From Lysinibacillus sphaericus (GTDB taxonomy: Bacteria > Bacillota > Bacilli > Bacillales_A > Planococcaceae), in contig NZ_CP015224.1 in NCBI RefSeq assembly GCF_001629735.1, positions 3,720,001-3,784,000 on the forward strand: a DNA stretch of 64,000 nucleotides, in the 5' to 3' direction. A program made the position numbers and the translations under genes. This document shows, piece after piece, positions 1 through 8,331 of the stretch. Below the pieces are notes generated by a model. That model saw only the letters and a program-made list of their open reading frames with translations, was not told where the DNA came from and ran no database searches. Positions within the stretch are counted from its first letter, which is position 1. Each line of letters starts with the position of its first letter.

Positions 1-1
1 T

Positions 2-754
2 GAGCATTTCGGCTTTAAAAAGCACACATTTACTGGTGTAGATTATATTGAATACTATAAAGAGTTAATTGAAGCAGAAGGGGCTACATGTGAGGTCATC
101 TTCTCCAATAATCCAAAAACCATTTTAGACTATACAAAGAGTGTCCTAACATGTGATATTCACTCACGTTTCCGCACAAAGCGCATTTTAACAGCAAACG
201 GTGCTGAAAAAGTTTATAGCCTTGATAATATTTTAGCTGAATCCATCAATGGTTCTGGTTTCAATGCTGAATATGGTCTACTTGGCTCTAACAAGGCTAC
301 AGAAGATAGTATTAAGTTGTTCCCACATACTTGCCAGCCGATTGTTGACGGTATCCAAGCTAAAATCAAAGAAGCTACAGGAAAAACTGTAGAAGTTATG
401 ATTTACGGAGATGGTGCATTCAAAGATCCTGTGGGTAAGATTTGGGAGTTAGCAGATCCTGTTGTTTCTCCAGCCTTCACAGCCGGATTAAACGGAACTC
501 CTAACGAGGTTAAATTAAAATATTTAGCAGACAATGACTTTGCTGATCTTCGAGGAGAAGAGTTAAAAGCTGCTATTTCTGAATATATTCAAAATAAAGA
601 TGAAGATTTAACAGGTCAAATGGCTGCACAAGGAACAACACCTCGCCGCTTAACTGACCTTATCGGCTCCCTATCTGATTTAACATCAGGTTCAGGAGAC
701 AAAGGAACGCCTATGATTTACATTCAAGGCTATTTCGATAATTACACTAAATAA
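2..754 (+). CDS. CofE-like F420-0:gamma-glutamyl ligase family protein (5' truncated)
   Basis: The frame is open from the first bases of the window, so the N-terminal part lies outside; about 250 codons are visible. The protein resembles the coenzyme F420-0:L-glutamate ligase (CofE) family common in Bacillaceae, which do not make F420, so the true substrate is uncertain. Recognisable conserved stretches are GLLGSNKATEDS, VMIYGDGAFKDPVGKIWE and the C-terminal GTTPRRLTDLIGSLSD. The family makes a gamma-glutamyl amide bond using GTP and divalent metal. An internal TTG at 317 is not the start, because the conserved sequence continues upstream of it. A strong hairpin terminator follows the stop. 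I am confident of the family and not of the reaction. Confidence 0.75.
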   Translation, partial: EHFGFKKHTFTGVDYIEYYKELIEAEGATCEVIFSNNPKTILDYTKSVLTCDIHSRFRTKRILTANGAEKVYSLDNILAESINGSGFNAEYGLLGSNKATEDSIKLFPHTCQPIVDGIQAKIKEATGKTVEVMIYGDGAFKDPVGKIWELADPVVSPAFTAGLNGTPNEVKLKYLADNDFADLRGEELKAAISEYIQNKDEDLTGQMAAQGTTPRRLTDLIGSLSDLTSGSGDKGTPMIYIQGYFDNYTK

Positions 755-757
755 TAC

Positions 758-794
758 AAAAGAACTCTCGTACTAGTGACGAGAGTTCTTTTTT
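758..794 (+). terminator. Rho-independent terminator, probably bidirectional
   Basis: A 12-bp stem (AAGAACTCTCGT pairing with ACGAGAGTTCTT) with a short loop is followed by T residues, directly after the CofE-like gene. On the minus strand the same hairpin lies just beyond the 3' end of the tRNA-like element. Confidence 0.85.
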
Positions 795-798
795 GGAT

Positions 799-864
799 GG
801 AGGATGACAGGGATCGAACCTGTAATCCCTAGATGAAAGGGATATGCAGCCTAGCAACTTCCTC
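799..864 (-). pseudogene. Degenerate tRNA-Met(CAT)-like element
   Basis: Read on the minus strand, this 66-nt stretch folds as most of a tRNA. The acceptor arm is GAGGAAG with CATCCTC (one mismatch). The anticodon stem is TCCCT/AGGGA around loop TTCATCT, giving anticodon CAT. The T arm is ACAGG-TTCGATC-CCTGT. What is missing is a normal D arm: only 13 nt (GCTAGGCTGCATA) lie between acceptor and anticodon stems and they form at most two base pairs. The variable loop is 2 nt, position 37 is a C rather than a purine, and no CCA follows the acceptor. I read it as a decayed tRNA gene or a tRNA mimic rather than a working tRNA. Confidence 0.5.
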
Positions 865-941
865 ATAATATACTATGGTTGATTGATTCTATGAAGTATT
901 ACATTTTTCTCAGTCCTTTTCATAAATGAATGAAATTACTT

Positions 942-1577
942 TTATTTTAAACGGTTAGGTATTACTTTTTCTTGTAGCCAGTGTTCACTTGTTTGAACAT
1001 GGTGAGGTCTCACAAATTTGCCCAAATTATACTGAAAATCATCATAATGAAAGGATTCGGCATTTCGAATGACATACCCCTCTTGTTCACCATCAAACAT
1101 TGATTTCCCAGTAAACATTCGTTTTATTTTATTCTCGTCGAAAATCCCTCTGTATAAAACAGGCACCGTTTCAACACCTAATTTTTCCGCAAAGGCAACC
1201 GTCTCATCCCAACTTAAACAAATATTATCTTCATTCCAAATACTAAATAAATAAAAATAACTTGTTAGTGCCTGATAATATATAGAATGCTTAGCATACA
1301 TATTTTCTCCACATAGTCGCCAACTATCTGGGATCTGATAAGAAAAACTAGCATGGAATGTTTTAACCCAATGTCTAGAAGGATGGTTAGCTGAATGGAT
1401 GCTTCTAGCATGCATATAGTCCTTGTACAGCGTTGTTCCTTCTCCATCTAGCTTTTCAGTGACAACAACCTCTTTCCCAATAAAATGATTCACATTTTTA
1501 GCAACCTTGTCATCATGGGTATAGCCTCTGCTCCATGGTAAATGAAAGCTTCTTGGGTATTTCATTAATTTCGTCAT
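942..1577 (-). CDS. RNA ligase family protein (nucleotidyltransferase, Rnl-like)
   Basis: This 211-residue protein carries the covalent nucleotidyltransferase motifs of ATP-dependent RNA ligases. Motif I is EKLDGEGT, with the predicted AMP-accepting lysine at about residue 42. A motif III-like GENMYAKHSI lies near residue 90, motif IV is EGYVIRN near 167, and motif V is LGKFVRP near 186. It would seal RNA 3'-OH and 5'-phosphate ends. It is short, without a recognisable extra C-terminal domain, as in small bacterial Rnl enzymes. The start is ATG with AAGGAG upstream. It is the second gene of an operon, 23 bp after a kinase-HD protein that could prepare the ends it joins. Confidence 0.75.
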   Translation of the reverse strand: MTKLMKYPRSFHLPWSRGYTHDDKVAKNVNHFIGKEVVVTEKLDGEGTTLYKDYMHARSIHSANHPSRHWVKTFHASFSYQIPDSWRLCGENMYAKHSIYYQALTSYFYLFSIWNEDNICLSWDETVAFAEKLGVETVPVLYRGIFDENKIKRMFTGKSMFDGEQEGYVIRNAESFHYDDFQYNLGKFVRPHHVQTSEHWLQEKVIPNRLK

Positions 1578-1600
1578 ATTTACACTCCTTTCTCTATTGT

Positions 1601-2557
1601 TTATTTCGCAAACTGGTCAGCCTCACGGAAAAAGTAAAGCCTTGTTAATAAATCCCCATCTAATAAATGATATATTTCACTTCCCCCTCTATCGCCACCA
1701 TACTGGATTAGCATATGAAATTGAACTAAATAGACGACCTTTAATACAAAATCCACTTCAAAGCCCAATTCTAATAAAAAATGACAAACGATTTGTGCTG
1801 ATACGTTTTCATGACCATAATAGCCATACCGTTGTTGCAGCGGCTTATATTTTTTACAAAATGGTTTACCAACATCATGGAATAATGCTGCTATTTGTAA
1901 TGCCAGCTTATCACTTTCCGAATAGTATTCATTGATATAGGAAAAGACAAAATAAGTATGCTGACATAATAGAAATTGGTGATGTGGATTTTCTTGATTG
2001 AATTGATAAATCTCTTTAAAAAGTGGAATTACTCGAAGTGTTTGAAAAAGCTCCTCATAATTGGGCTCACGTTGAATAAGCGAAATAAATTGTTGTCGGG
2101 AAATTGCATAGGGGCTTGATTCATGTACGATATGCACTTCATCAAATCCTTCTCCCACCGTCGGAAATTCTAAATGCTTGCTCATTTTCTCCATCACCAC
2201 TAACGGTACATTTCTCTTTCGTTGTTGGTTTCTAGCTACACATATGGAGTAGGGGGTGTCAAAATAATAGCATTCCTTCCTAACCGAGGTTGGCAATTTA
2301 CCTAGTGCAAATATCCTCCGTTCCCGTTCAATATTGGTAGCATCTACAATGACCGTATAACCCTTTGCCACAAGGTCATTAAGACGCTCATATAGTGTAC
2401 GAAAAACCTGACGTGATTTCTGTTTTGTTGCGTCACCAAATAGCTCCTGACGTATAGCATCACTCGAAAGGACAACGGCATTTTCTTTTTTTGCTAGCTG
2501 CTTCACAAATGTGCTTTTTCCACTTCCAGGTAATCCAACTGTGAAAATTACCTTCAT
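1601..2557 (-). CDS. Polynucleotide kinase-like P-loop ATPase fused to HD phosphohydrolase domain
   Basis: The 318-residue protein starts at the ATG preceded by GGGAGGTG; a TTG seven codons upstream overlaps that ribosome site and is rejected. The N-terminal half is a kinase of the T4 Pnk/zeta-like P-loop class, with Walker A GLPGSGKS at about residues 8-15 and a DATNIERERR motif near 80. The C-terminal half (about 160-310) has an HD domain with a histidine in CQHTYF, the metal pair in ALFHDVGKP and a later GHEN histidine. Kinase plus HD phosphoesterase is the composition of the HD-Pnk end-healing enzymes described from Runella, although there the HD domain is N-terminal. With the ligase downstream, this suggests 5' phosphorylation and 3' phosphate removal before sealing. 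The role is inferred. Confidence 0.7.
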   Translation of the reverse strand: MKVIFTVGLPGSGKSTFVKQLAKKENAVVLSSDAIRQELFGDATKQKSRQVFRTLYERLNDLVAKGYTVIVDATNIERERRIFALGKLPTSVRKECYYFDTPYSICVARNQQRKRNVPLVVMEKMSKHLEFPTVGEGFDEVHIVHESSPYAISRQQFISLIQREPNYEELFQTLRVIPLFKEIYQFNQENPHHQFLLCQHTYFVFSYINEYYSESDKLALQIAALFHDVGKPFCKKYKPLQQRYGYYGHENVSAQIVCHFLLELGFEVDFVLKVVYLVQFHMLIQYGGDRGGSEIYHLLDGDLLTRLYFFREADQFAK

Positions 2558-2640
2558 CTCTTTTTCACCTCCCTTCAAGTTTCTATATCGTATAAGATAA
2601 ACAATCCTTTAGTGCTTTTCAATACATCCTTATAAGCATT

Positions 2641-2685
2641 TTAAAAGGCATGAGTCATGTACTATACCGCACTCATGCCTTTTAA
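2641..2685 (-). terminator. Terminator hairpin after the M20 amidohydrolase gene
   Basis: A perfect 15-bp inverted repeat (arms TTAAAAGGCATGAGT and ACTCATGCCTTTTAA) lies between the M20 gene and the RNA-repair pair. It is A/T-flanked on both sides and could work in both directions, separating the two minus-strand operons. Confidence 0.75.
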
Positions 2686-2713
2686 ACAAATTATTTTTAG
2701 CTTACTTTTCCCT

Positions 2714-3883
2714 TTATGGACATAGTGTTCGTGCAATATTTTCAAAGTAACGAACACCATACATAAGAGCTTCTTCATCAATTTTAAAACGAGGATGGTG
2801 TAATGGGTACGCATCTCCAAACTCTACGTTATGTACCCCTATAAATTGCATCGATGAAGGAACAACTTCTGAAAAATCGGCGAAATCCTCTGTTCCAAAC
2901 ATTGGTCCAGGTAATTCCTTCACACCTGTATCTCCAACTATTTCTCCAGCTATACGGCGGGATAATGCTGTTAATTCTGTATCATTTGTTACAGAGGGAC
3001 ACCCTAGCTCCCATGTAATTTCAACCTTTGCACCATGCATAGAAGCGATACTTGTAGCGATCTTTTCTAAATGTTTTCGCGCATCTACACGAATCGTAGG
3101 ATCTAGTGAACGAATCGTTCCACCTAGCTCTGCTGTATCTGCAATAATATTTAATGCCGTTCCACAATGAAATTTTGCCACCGTTAAAACAGGCGCATGT
3201 GTACTCGGTACTTTACGTGACACAATGGTTTGCAGAGCTACAACTATTTCAGAACCAATAAGTAAAGGATCTATAGCAACCTCAGGTGTAGAAGCATGGC
3301 CACCCCTACCGTAGATTTTAATTTCAAAATCATCTGCTGCTGCAGTAAATTTACCGTCTTTCATAGCAAATTGTCCTACCTCATAATCAGGGCTCACATG
3401 TAGTGCAAAGGCATAATCGACATGTTCTACAATTCCTAGGGCTACTAGTTGAGCAGCTCCTCCAGGCGTCACCTCTTCAGCATGCTGAAAAACAAAACGA
3501 ATTTCTCCACAAAAATCAGTCCCACGCTCAGCCAATGCTTTTGCTGCACCAAGGAGCATCGCTGGATGGGCATCATGGCCACACGCATGCATGACTCCCG
3601 GATTGGTTGATTTAAAAAATAAATCCGTTTCTTCTTCAATCGGCAATGCATCAATATCAGCTCGTAGTAAAATGGTATGCCCCTTATTATCCTTTTTCGT
3701 ACCCTTTAAAAATGCACAGACACTCGTCTCTGTTAAACGCTTCACCTCTAAATGTGGAAACGTTACTAGTTGATTATAAATATATTGGGCTGTCCCATGC
3801 TCCTGATGTGATAATTCTGGATACATATGCAAATGACGACGCCATTTAATTACTTGTTGTTTTAAATCCACTGCTTCTATCAA
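2714..3883 (-). CDS. M20 family amidohydrolase (N-acyl amino acid / aminoacylase-like)
   Basis: This 389-residue metallopeptidase of the M20D group is predicted to hydrolyse N-acylated amino acids or similar amides in the cytoplasm. The metal-binding motifs are MHACGHDAHPAMLLGAA near residue 105 and HAEEVTPGGAAQL near 150. The dimerisation region contains GRGGHAS, and a C-terminal FGTEDFADF is typical of the family. I place the start at the TTG at 3883, which has GTAGGAG seven bases upstream. The longer frame from an ATG at 3928 overlaps the preceding gene and lacks a ribosome site. It is co-transcribed with the YfcC-type carrier just upstream, so the carrier probably imports the substrate. 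Close relatives are YxeP, HipO and AbgB-like enzymes; the substrate is not determined. Confidence 0.85.
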   Translation of the reverse strand: MIEAVDLKQQVIKWRRHLHMYPELSHQEHGTAQYIYNQLVTFPHLEVKRLTETSVCAFLKGTKKDNKGHTILLRADIDALPIEEETDLFFKSTNPGVMHACGHDAHPAMLLGAAKALAERGTDFCGEIRFVFQHAEEVTPGGAAQLVALGIVEHVDYAFALHVSPDYEVGQFAMKDGKFTAAADDFEIKIYGRGGHASTPEVAIDPLLIGSEIVVALQTIVSRKVPSTHAPVLTVAKFHCGTALNIIADTAELGGTIRSLDPTIRVDARKHLEKIATSIASMHGAKVEITWELGCPSVTNDTELTALSRRIAGEIVGDTGVKELPGPMFGTEDFADFSEVVPSSMQFIGVHNVEFGDAYPLHHPRFKIDEEALMYGVRYFENIARTLCP

Positions 3884-3914
3884 TCTAATCACTCCTACTA
3901 TATAATTTATATGA

Positions 3915-5327
3915 TTAAAATGGTCCATAGTTTATGAGATGTGCAATAACTAATAAGATAATTGCTAAGCTTGTCTGTATAAGGAAATAAGGAAATACCC
4001 ATCTGACCCATTTTGAAAATGGGATACCCGCTATTGCTAATCCTGCTAATAAAACCCCACTCGTTGGAATAACCATATTGGAAATACCATCACCAAATTG
4101 GAAAGCCAGTACAGCTGTCTGCCTAGTTACACCAATTAAGTCTGCTAAAGGTGTCATGATTGGCATTGTTAACGCCGCTTGTCCACTTCCAGAAGGCACT
4201 AAGAAATTCAAGCAGAGCTGAAGTAAAAACATCCCTACTGCATTTATAGAAGCTGGTAGAACACTTACTGCATTAGAAACAAAATGCAGAATAGTATCAA
4301 TTAACCCTCCATTCGTCGTAATCACTAAAATGGTTTGGGCAAATCCGATGATTAAAGCCCCTTCTACCATATCTCGGGCGCCAGTAATAAATCCTTCAGC
4401 CATTTTATTCGGTCCAATCTTACATATAATAGACATAATAATACTGCTTAGTAGAAAAATTCCGCCAATTTCACTTATATACCATTGGAATTTTATTACC
4501 CCTACAATTAGTGCAACAAAATTACCTAGTAGTACGAATAATGCTAGTAAATGTCGTGTACTTATCTTAAAGTCCAAATCTATTTTTATACTTTCCTCCG
4601 GATTAAACTTGCCATAAATCCCTTGGGATGGATCAACTTTTACTTTTTTTGCATGTTTATATATAAAAAGGACTGTCAACATATAAAATACAACAAACAC
4701 GACTATTCGATAGGACATCCCTGAATACATCGGAAGCTCGGCAATCGTTTGAGCAACACCAATGTTAAAAGGGTTTGTAATGCCCGATGTAAAGCCTGTT
4801 GCTAGTGTACCGAGCATGACAATCGCAAAACCTGTCATCGCATCCATCCCTAGCGCCATCGTTAAAGGGATAATAATGGCTATATATACAAGCGTATCCT
4901 CCGCAGAGCCAATTAATGTTCCTAAACTTGCAAATATTAATACGAGAATAGGGATTAATACGTACTCTTTCTTCCCAAACTTAGAAGCCATTACTTTAAT
5001 AAACGAATCAATAGCACCAGTTTTTTGCATGATCCCTAAAGCTCCACCAAATAAAAAGACGAACAAAATAATAGGAGCCCCTTCAAGCATCCCCAAATGC
5101 ACACTATTAAATATTTCTAGAAAACCAACGGGATTTGAGCTTATATATTGAAAGGACTCAGGATCAACAACCATTCTCCCATTACTCTCAACTCTTTCAT
5201 ACTGTCCTGCCGGTAAAATATAGGTCAATAACGACATAACCAAAATAATAATAAACATTAATACAAATGCATTAATTCCCTTTATACGTGGTTCATCTTC
5301 TTTTTTTTCTTGATGCAGGTTTACCAT
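3915..5327 (-). CDS. YfcC-family / DcuC-like membrane carrier
   Basis: The 470-residue integral membrane protein has about 12 hydrophobic segments and belongs to the YfcC/C4-dicarboxylate anaerobic carrier (DcuC, PF03606-type) superfamily. A conserved LPAGQYER follows the first membrane segment. The repeat halves show TSGITNPFNIGVAQ and the later VPSGSGQAALTMPIMTPLADL, typical substrate-region hairpins. The start ATG has a strong GGGGGAG site. It overlaps or abuts the M20 amidohydrolase downstream, so the two form an uptake-hydrolysis pair, perhaps for peptides or acylated amino acids. Two tandem palindromes lie upstream (5412-5447). Members are often called basic amino acid or peptide carriers without firm proof. 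Confidence 0.8.
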   Translation of the reverse strand: MVNLHQEKKEDEPRIKGINAFVLMFIIILVMSLLTYILPAGQYERVESNGRMVVDPESFQYISSNPVGFLEIFNSVHLGMLEGAPIILFVFLFGGALGIMQKTGAIDSFIKVMASKFGKKEYVLIPILVLIFASLGTLIGSAEDTLVYIAIIIPLTMALGMDAMTGFAIVMLGTLATGFTSGITNPFNIGVAQTIAELPMYSGMSYRIVVFVVFYMLTVLFIYKHAKKVKVDPSQGIYGKFNPEESIKIDLDFKISTRHLLALFVLLGNFVALIVGVIKFQWYISEIGGIFLLSSIIMSIICKIGPNKMAEGFITGARDMVEGALIIGFAQTILVITTNGGLIDTILHFVSNAVSVLPASINAVGMFLLQLCLNFLVPSGSGQAALTMPIMTPLADLIGVTRQTAVLAFQFGDGISNMVIPTSGVLLAGLAIAGIPFSKWVRWVFPYFLIQTSLAIILLVIAHLINYGPF

Positions 5328-5411
5328 AACTGTCTCCCCCTACTATTTATTATTCTTTGAACCGAGACATAGACAACGTAGCAATTAAGCAAGGGTTTAT
5401 ACACCCATCAT

Positions 5412-5447
5412 TTTCCGTTTAACGGAAACATGTTCCGAATAACGGAA
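5412..5447 (-). promoter_or_regulatory. Tandem palindromic operator upstream of the YfcC-M20 operon
   Basis: TTTCCGTTTAACGGAAA (5412-5428) is a perfect 17-bp palindrome, followed by TTCCGAATAACGGAA (5433-5447), a second palindrome with the same TTCCG/CGGAA half-sites. Their centres are 20 bp apart, about two helical turns. They lie 85-120 bp upstream of the carrier start. The pattern suits a dimeric repressor or activator; IclR-type sites look similar, but that identity is a guess. No regulator gene is adjacent. Confidence 0.6.
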
Positions 5448-5587
5448 ACTTTATACACAAGAATAAAAAATAGAATACAAAATGTCAATATATTTTGATA
5501 ATTCAAATAAATATATTTTGATGAATAGGAAACATAATTAATAATCATTTCTTTAAAAGGAGGAATAATTGGGGACTTTTCTACATA

Positions 5588-5623
5588 TAAAAAAGACTGC
5601 TCCACCTTTTCGTAGAGCAGTCT
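5588..5623 (-). terminator. Orphan terminator-like hairpin
   Basis: The 9-bp stem AGACTGCTC/GAGCAGTCT is followed on the minus strand by TTTTTT. No minus-strand gene lies directly upstream of it, because helD is on the plus strand. It may end a short untranslated RNA or be left from a lost gene. Confidence 0.55.
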
Positions 5624-5906
5624 ATGCATATCAATATTTTATCAACTTATACCATTATTGTATCACAAATTTACAAAAATTACTAGACTATACTTCTTAC
5701 TGAAGTAGATGTATGATAAATTTCCTGATTCAATCACCATACCAAATCTCCTTGAGATAATTACATTGGAAGACTTTTCTATTTATTCAAAGAATCAGTG
5801 TTCAACCATTGAAAAGGAATCACAATTACCTACATCCCACCATCTATATAGGTAAGGGTTCATGCCGAACGAAAATAAAAACTATGGAAAGGAATGTGAG
5901 TAAACG

Positions 5907-8213
5907 TTGGAAAATCAAAATGAATGGATTGAAGAAAAGCAGCACCTTGAGCATTGTTTAACTATCATTGATGACAAAATGAAGGAATTACTGCTTAAAG
6001 AAAAAGGGTTTAAAGAAAATGCTGTCTCCATCAAAAAAACTTTCTGGAACGATGTCAGAGTCAATTTAGATACTGCTGAGGATGTTGATGAAACCTTTTT
6101 TGCCATTAAGCAACAAGTAGAGCTTCTTTCAGATTCAGAACTTGCACAGCAAAGGGCGATTCGAAATGCGAAGGTTTATGAACGTTTACAGCAGTCACCC
6201 TATTTTGCACGAATTGATTTTTTACAAAGCGAGCATTCTGAACCTCTAAAAATTTATATAGGTGTTGCCACACTTTTGGATGAGCTAGATGAAAACATCA
6301 TCATTTATGACTGGCGTGCACCCATTTCTAGTATGTATTATGATTGCACACCTGGTGAGGCTTCCTACGAAACTACGACGGAAAACATTCACGGAGAGAT
6401 GCTACTTAAACGGCAATTTATTATTAAAAACGGACAGCTACAATCGATGTTTAATACAGGTCTTACCATTGGTGATGACTTATTGCTTGATATCCTTGCA
6501 CAAAATGCAAACGAGCATATTCGCAGTATCGTTGCAACTATTCAAGCCGAACAAAATAAAATTATTCGCCATATCCACTCACGTTACCTCATAGTAGAGG
6601 GTGTTGCAGGAAGTGGTAAAACGGCCGTTGCTCTCCAACGGGTTGCTTATTTATTATACCGATATCGTAATGAAATGACGGCAGATCAAATTCTACTGAT
6701 TACACCTAATCAGCTTTTTAATCAATATGTTCACACTGTGTTACCTGATTTAGGTGAAGATAATATGCAACAACTAACATTTATTGAGTATGCTGAAAAG
6801 CGTTTAGGTCGTCAATTCCAATTAGAATATCCTTATGAGCAACTGGAAGATCTTTTAACAGAAAAAGATGAGGCACAATATTTAACAAAATTAAATAGTA
6901 TATCTTTTAAAGCCAGCCTGACTTACAAACAATTGATCGACCAATATGTAAGCTATTTGTCAAACAAAGGCTTATTATTTAAAAATATTGTTTTTCGTGG
7001 GGAACGAATTATTACTGCACAGGAAATTACGGAATACTTTTATTCTTTCCCATCCTCCATGTCGATACCAAATCGCCTACAATTAGTGAAGGAATGGTTA
7101 TTACAGCAATTAACCAAAATTGAAAGAACTGAACGTATGAAGGATTGGGTAGAAGAAGCTACTGAGCTATTAGACAAGGAAGACTACTCCAAGTCTTACA
7201 GTGAGCTCTTATATGAGGGACGCTATACAGAAAACTCATTTGATGATTTTGATCATGAACGCAAAAAATTAGCGAGACAAATTGTAAAAAAGCATTTTAA
7301 ACCATTACGAAACTCTGTCAATCAATTAAGATTCGTCCATATATTAGGTACCTATCGTCAACTCTTTGATATGTCTAATACTCTCTATCAAGAATTTCAG
7401 CGGCTTGTGCCAGACAATTGGGAGGACATCTGCCAAAACACTCTTCCTAATTTAGCAAAACGATGGATTTCTTATGAAGATGCAGCTCCATTTTTATATT
7501 TACAGGATAAAATTGAAGGACAGCAGACAAATACGACCATTCGCCATGTATTAATTGATGAAGCACAAGATTATTCACCATTCCAACTAACTGTCTTACA
7601 GCAGTTATTCCCTAAAGCTCGTATGACCATTTTAGGCGACGGACATCAAACCATTCATCCGCATACCTTTGATAATCCTTCTCTGCTCGACCCTCAATTA
7701 TATGGTGAGCATGCAGAAAAGATGATTTTAACAAAAAGCTATCGTTCGACAAAGCAAATCATTCAGCTCACGGCTAAAATTTTAAATGATGGTAGTGAAG
7801 TAGAGGCCTTTAACCGAAATGGGCTAGAACCTACGATTACAATTTTGCCAAATGAATTGGAGTTAAACCAACAGATTATCCAGAGCATTAACACGCTAGC
7901 TCATAAATTTGAAACAATTGCTGTTATTTGTAAAACCGCAGCGGAATGTTCTGCGGTTTTTGAACAATTAAGCAATCACGTTGATATTCAGCTCATTACT
8001 CACAATACTAAGCAATTTAAAAAAGGGATATTATTACTCCCTGCCTATATGGCAAAGGGGATTGAATTTGATGCAGTTCTTATCTATAATGCATCCGCCG
8101 CCAACTATTCACGTGAAACAGAGCGTAATTATTTCTATACAGCCTGCACAAGAGCTATGCATGAGCTGCACATTTATTCTATTAACAAATTAACGTACTT
8201 CCTTCAATCATAG
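5907..8213 (+). CDS. helD: HelD-type UvrD-like helicase (RNA polymerase recycling motor)
   Basis: The 768-residue superfamily 1 ATPase matches HelD, which releases RNA polymerase from stalled or terminated complexes in Firmicutes. An N-terminal charged helical arm (first about 100 residues) is the part that reaches into RNA polymerase in known structures. A YIGVATLLDE/IYDWRAPISSMYYD segment follows and is diagnostic of the family. Walker A is VEGVAGSGKTAVALQR near residue 231, Walker B is LIDEAQDYSP near 550, and motif IV-VI features include TKSYRST and a C-terminal YTACTRAMHELHIY. Initiation is at TTG 5907 behind AAAGGA. It is monocistronic. Confidence 0.9.
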   Translation: MENQNEWIEEKQHLEHCLTIIDDKMKELLLKEKGFKENAVSIKKTFWNDVRVNLDTAEDVDETFFAIKQQVELLSDSELAQQRAIRNAKVYERLQQSPYFARIDFLQSEHSEPLKIYIGVATLLDELDENIIIYDWRAPISSMYYDCTPGEASYETTTENIHGEMLLKRQFIIKNGQLQSMFNTGLTIGDDLLLDILAQNANEHIRSIVATIQAEQNKIIRHIHSRYLIVEGVAGSGKTAVALQRVAYLLYRYRNEMTADQILLITPNQLFNQYVHTVLPDLGEDNMQQLTFIEYAEKRLGRQFQLEYPYEQLEDLLTEKDEAQYLTKLNSISFKASLTYKQLIDQYVSYLSNKGLLFKNIVFRGERIITAQEITEYFYSFPSSMSIPNRLQLVKEWLLQQLTKIERTERMKDWVEEATELLDKEDYSKSYSELLYEGRYTENSFDDFDHERKKLARQIVKKHFKPLRNSVNQLRFVHILGTYRQLFDMSNTLYQEFQRLVPDNWEDICQNTLPNLAKRWISYEDAAPFLYLQDKIEGQQTNTTIRHVLIDEAQDYSPFQLTVLQQLFPKARMTILGDGHQTIHPHTFDNPSLLDPQLYGEHAEKMILTKSYRSTKQIIQLTAKILNDGSEVEAFNRNGLEPTITILPNELELNQQIIQSINTLAHKFETIAVICKTAAECSAVFEQLSNHVDIQLITHNTKQFKKGILLLPAYMAKGIEFDAVLIYNASAANYSRETERNYFYTACTRAMHELHIYSINKLTYFLQS

Positions 8214-8247
8214 AAAGGTGTTTCATTATTGCTGAATAAACGAAGGG

Positions 8248-8323
8248 ATTTCCATTCAGGTCTATATCTCCCGCTCTCAACCATCTCTTTGAGCATACAT
8301 TGGAGCTGAGTCTGAATGGAAAT
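8248..8323. terminator. Long-armed inverted repeat between helD and the ABC transporter operon
   Basis: ATTTCCATTCAG (8248-8259) pairs perfectly with CTGAATGGAAAT (8312-8323) across a 52-nt loop that itself contains CTCAA/TTGAG. It lies between convergent genes. It may serve as a terminator for both, although the T-tracts are poor. Confidence 0.4.
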
Positions 8324-8331
8324 TATCCTCG

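Larger units (their letters stand above)
5328..5906. other. Intergenic region between the YfcC operon and helD
   Basis: This stretch is 579 bp and A/T-rich. It holds the tandem palindromes (5412-5447) and a terminator-like hairpin on the minus strand (5588-5623, stem AGACTGCTC/GAGCAGTCT followed by six T). A 73-codon minus-strand frame (5408-5629) runs through both elements and has no convincing ribosome site, so I do not call it a gene. The remainder to 5906 shows nothing recognisable besides the helD ribosome site. The minus-strand terminator has no obvious gene upstream of it, so it may be a relic. Confidence 0.6.

Noticed and set aside
5408..5629. 73-codon minus-strand frame between the YfcC carrier and helD
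   Set aside because: It runs through the terminator hairpin and the tandem palindromes, lacks a good ribosome site and looks like no protein family.
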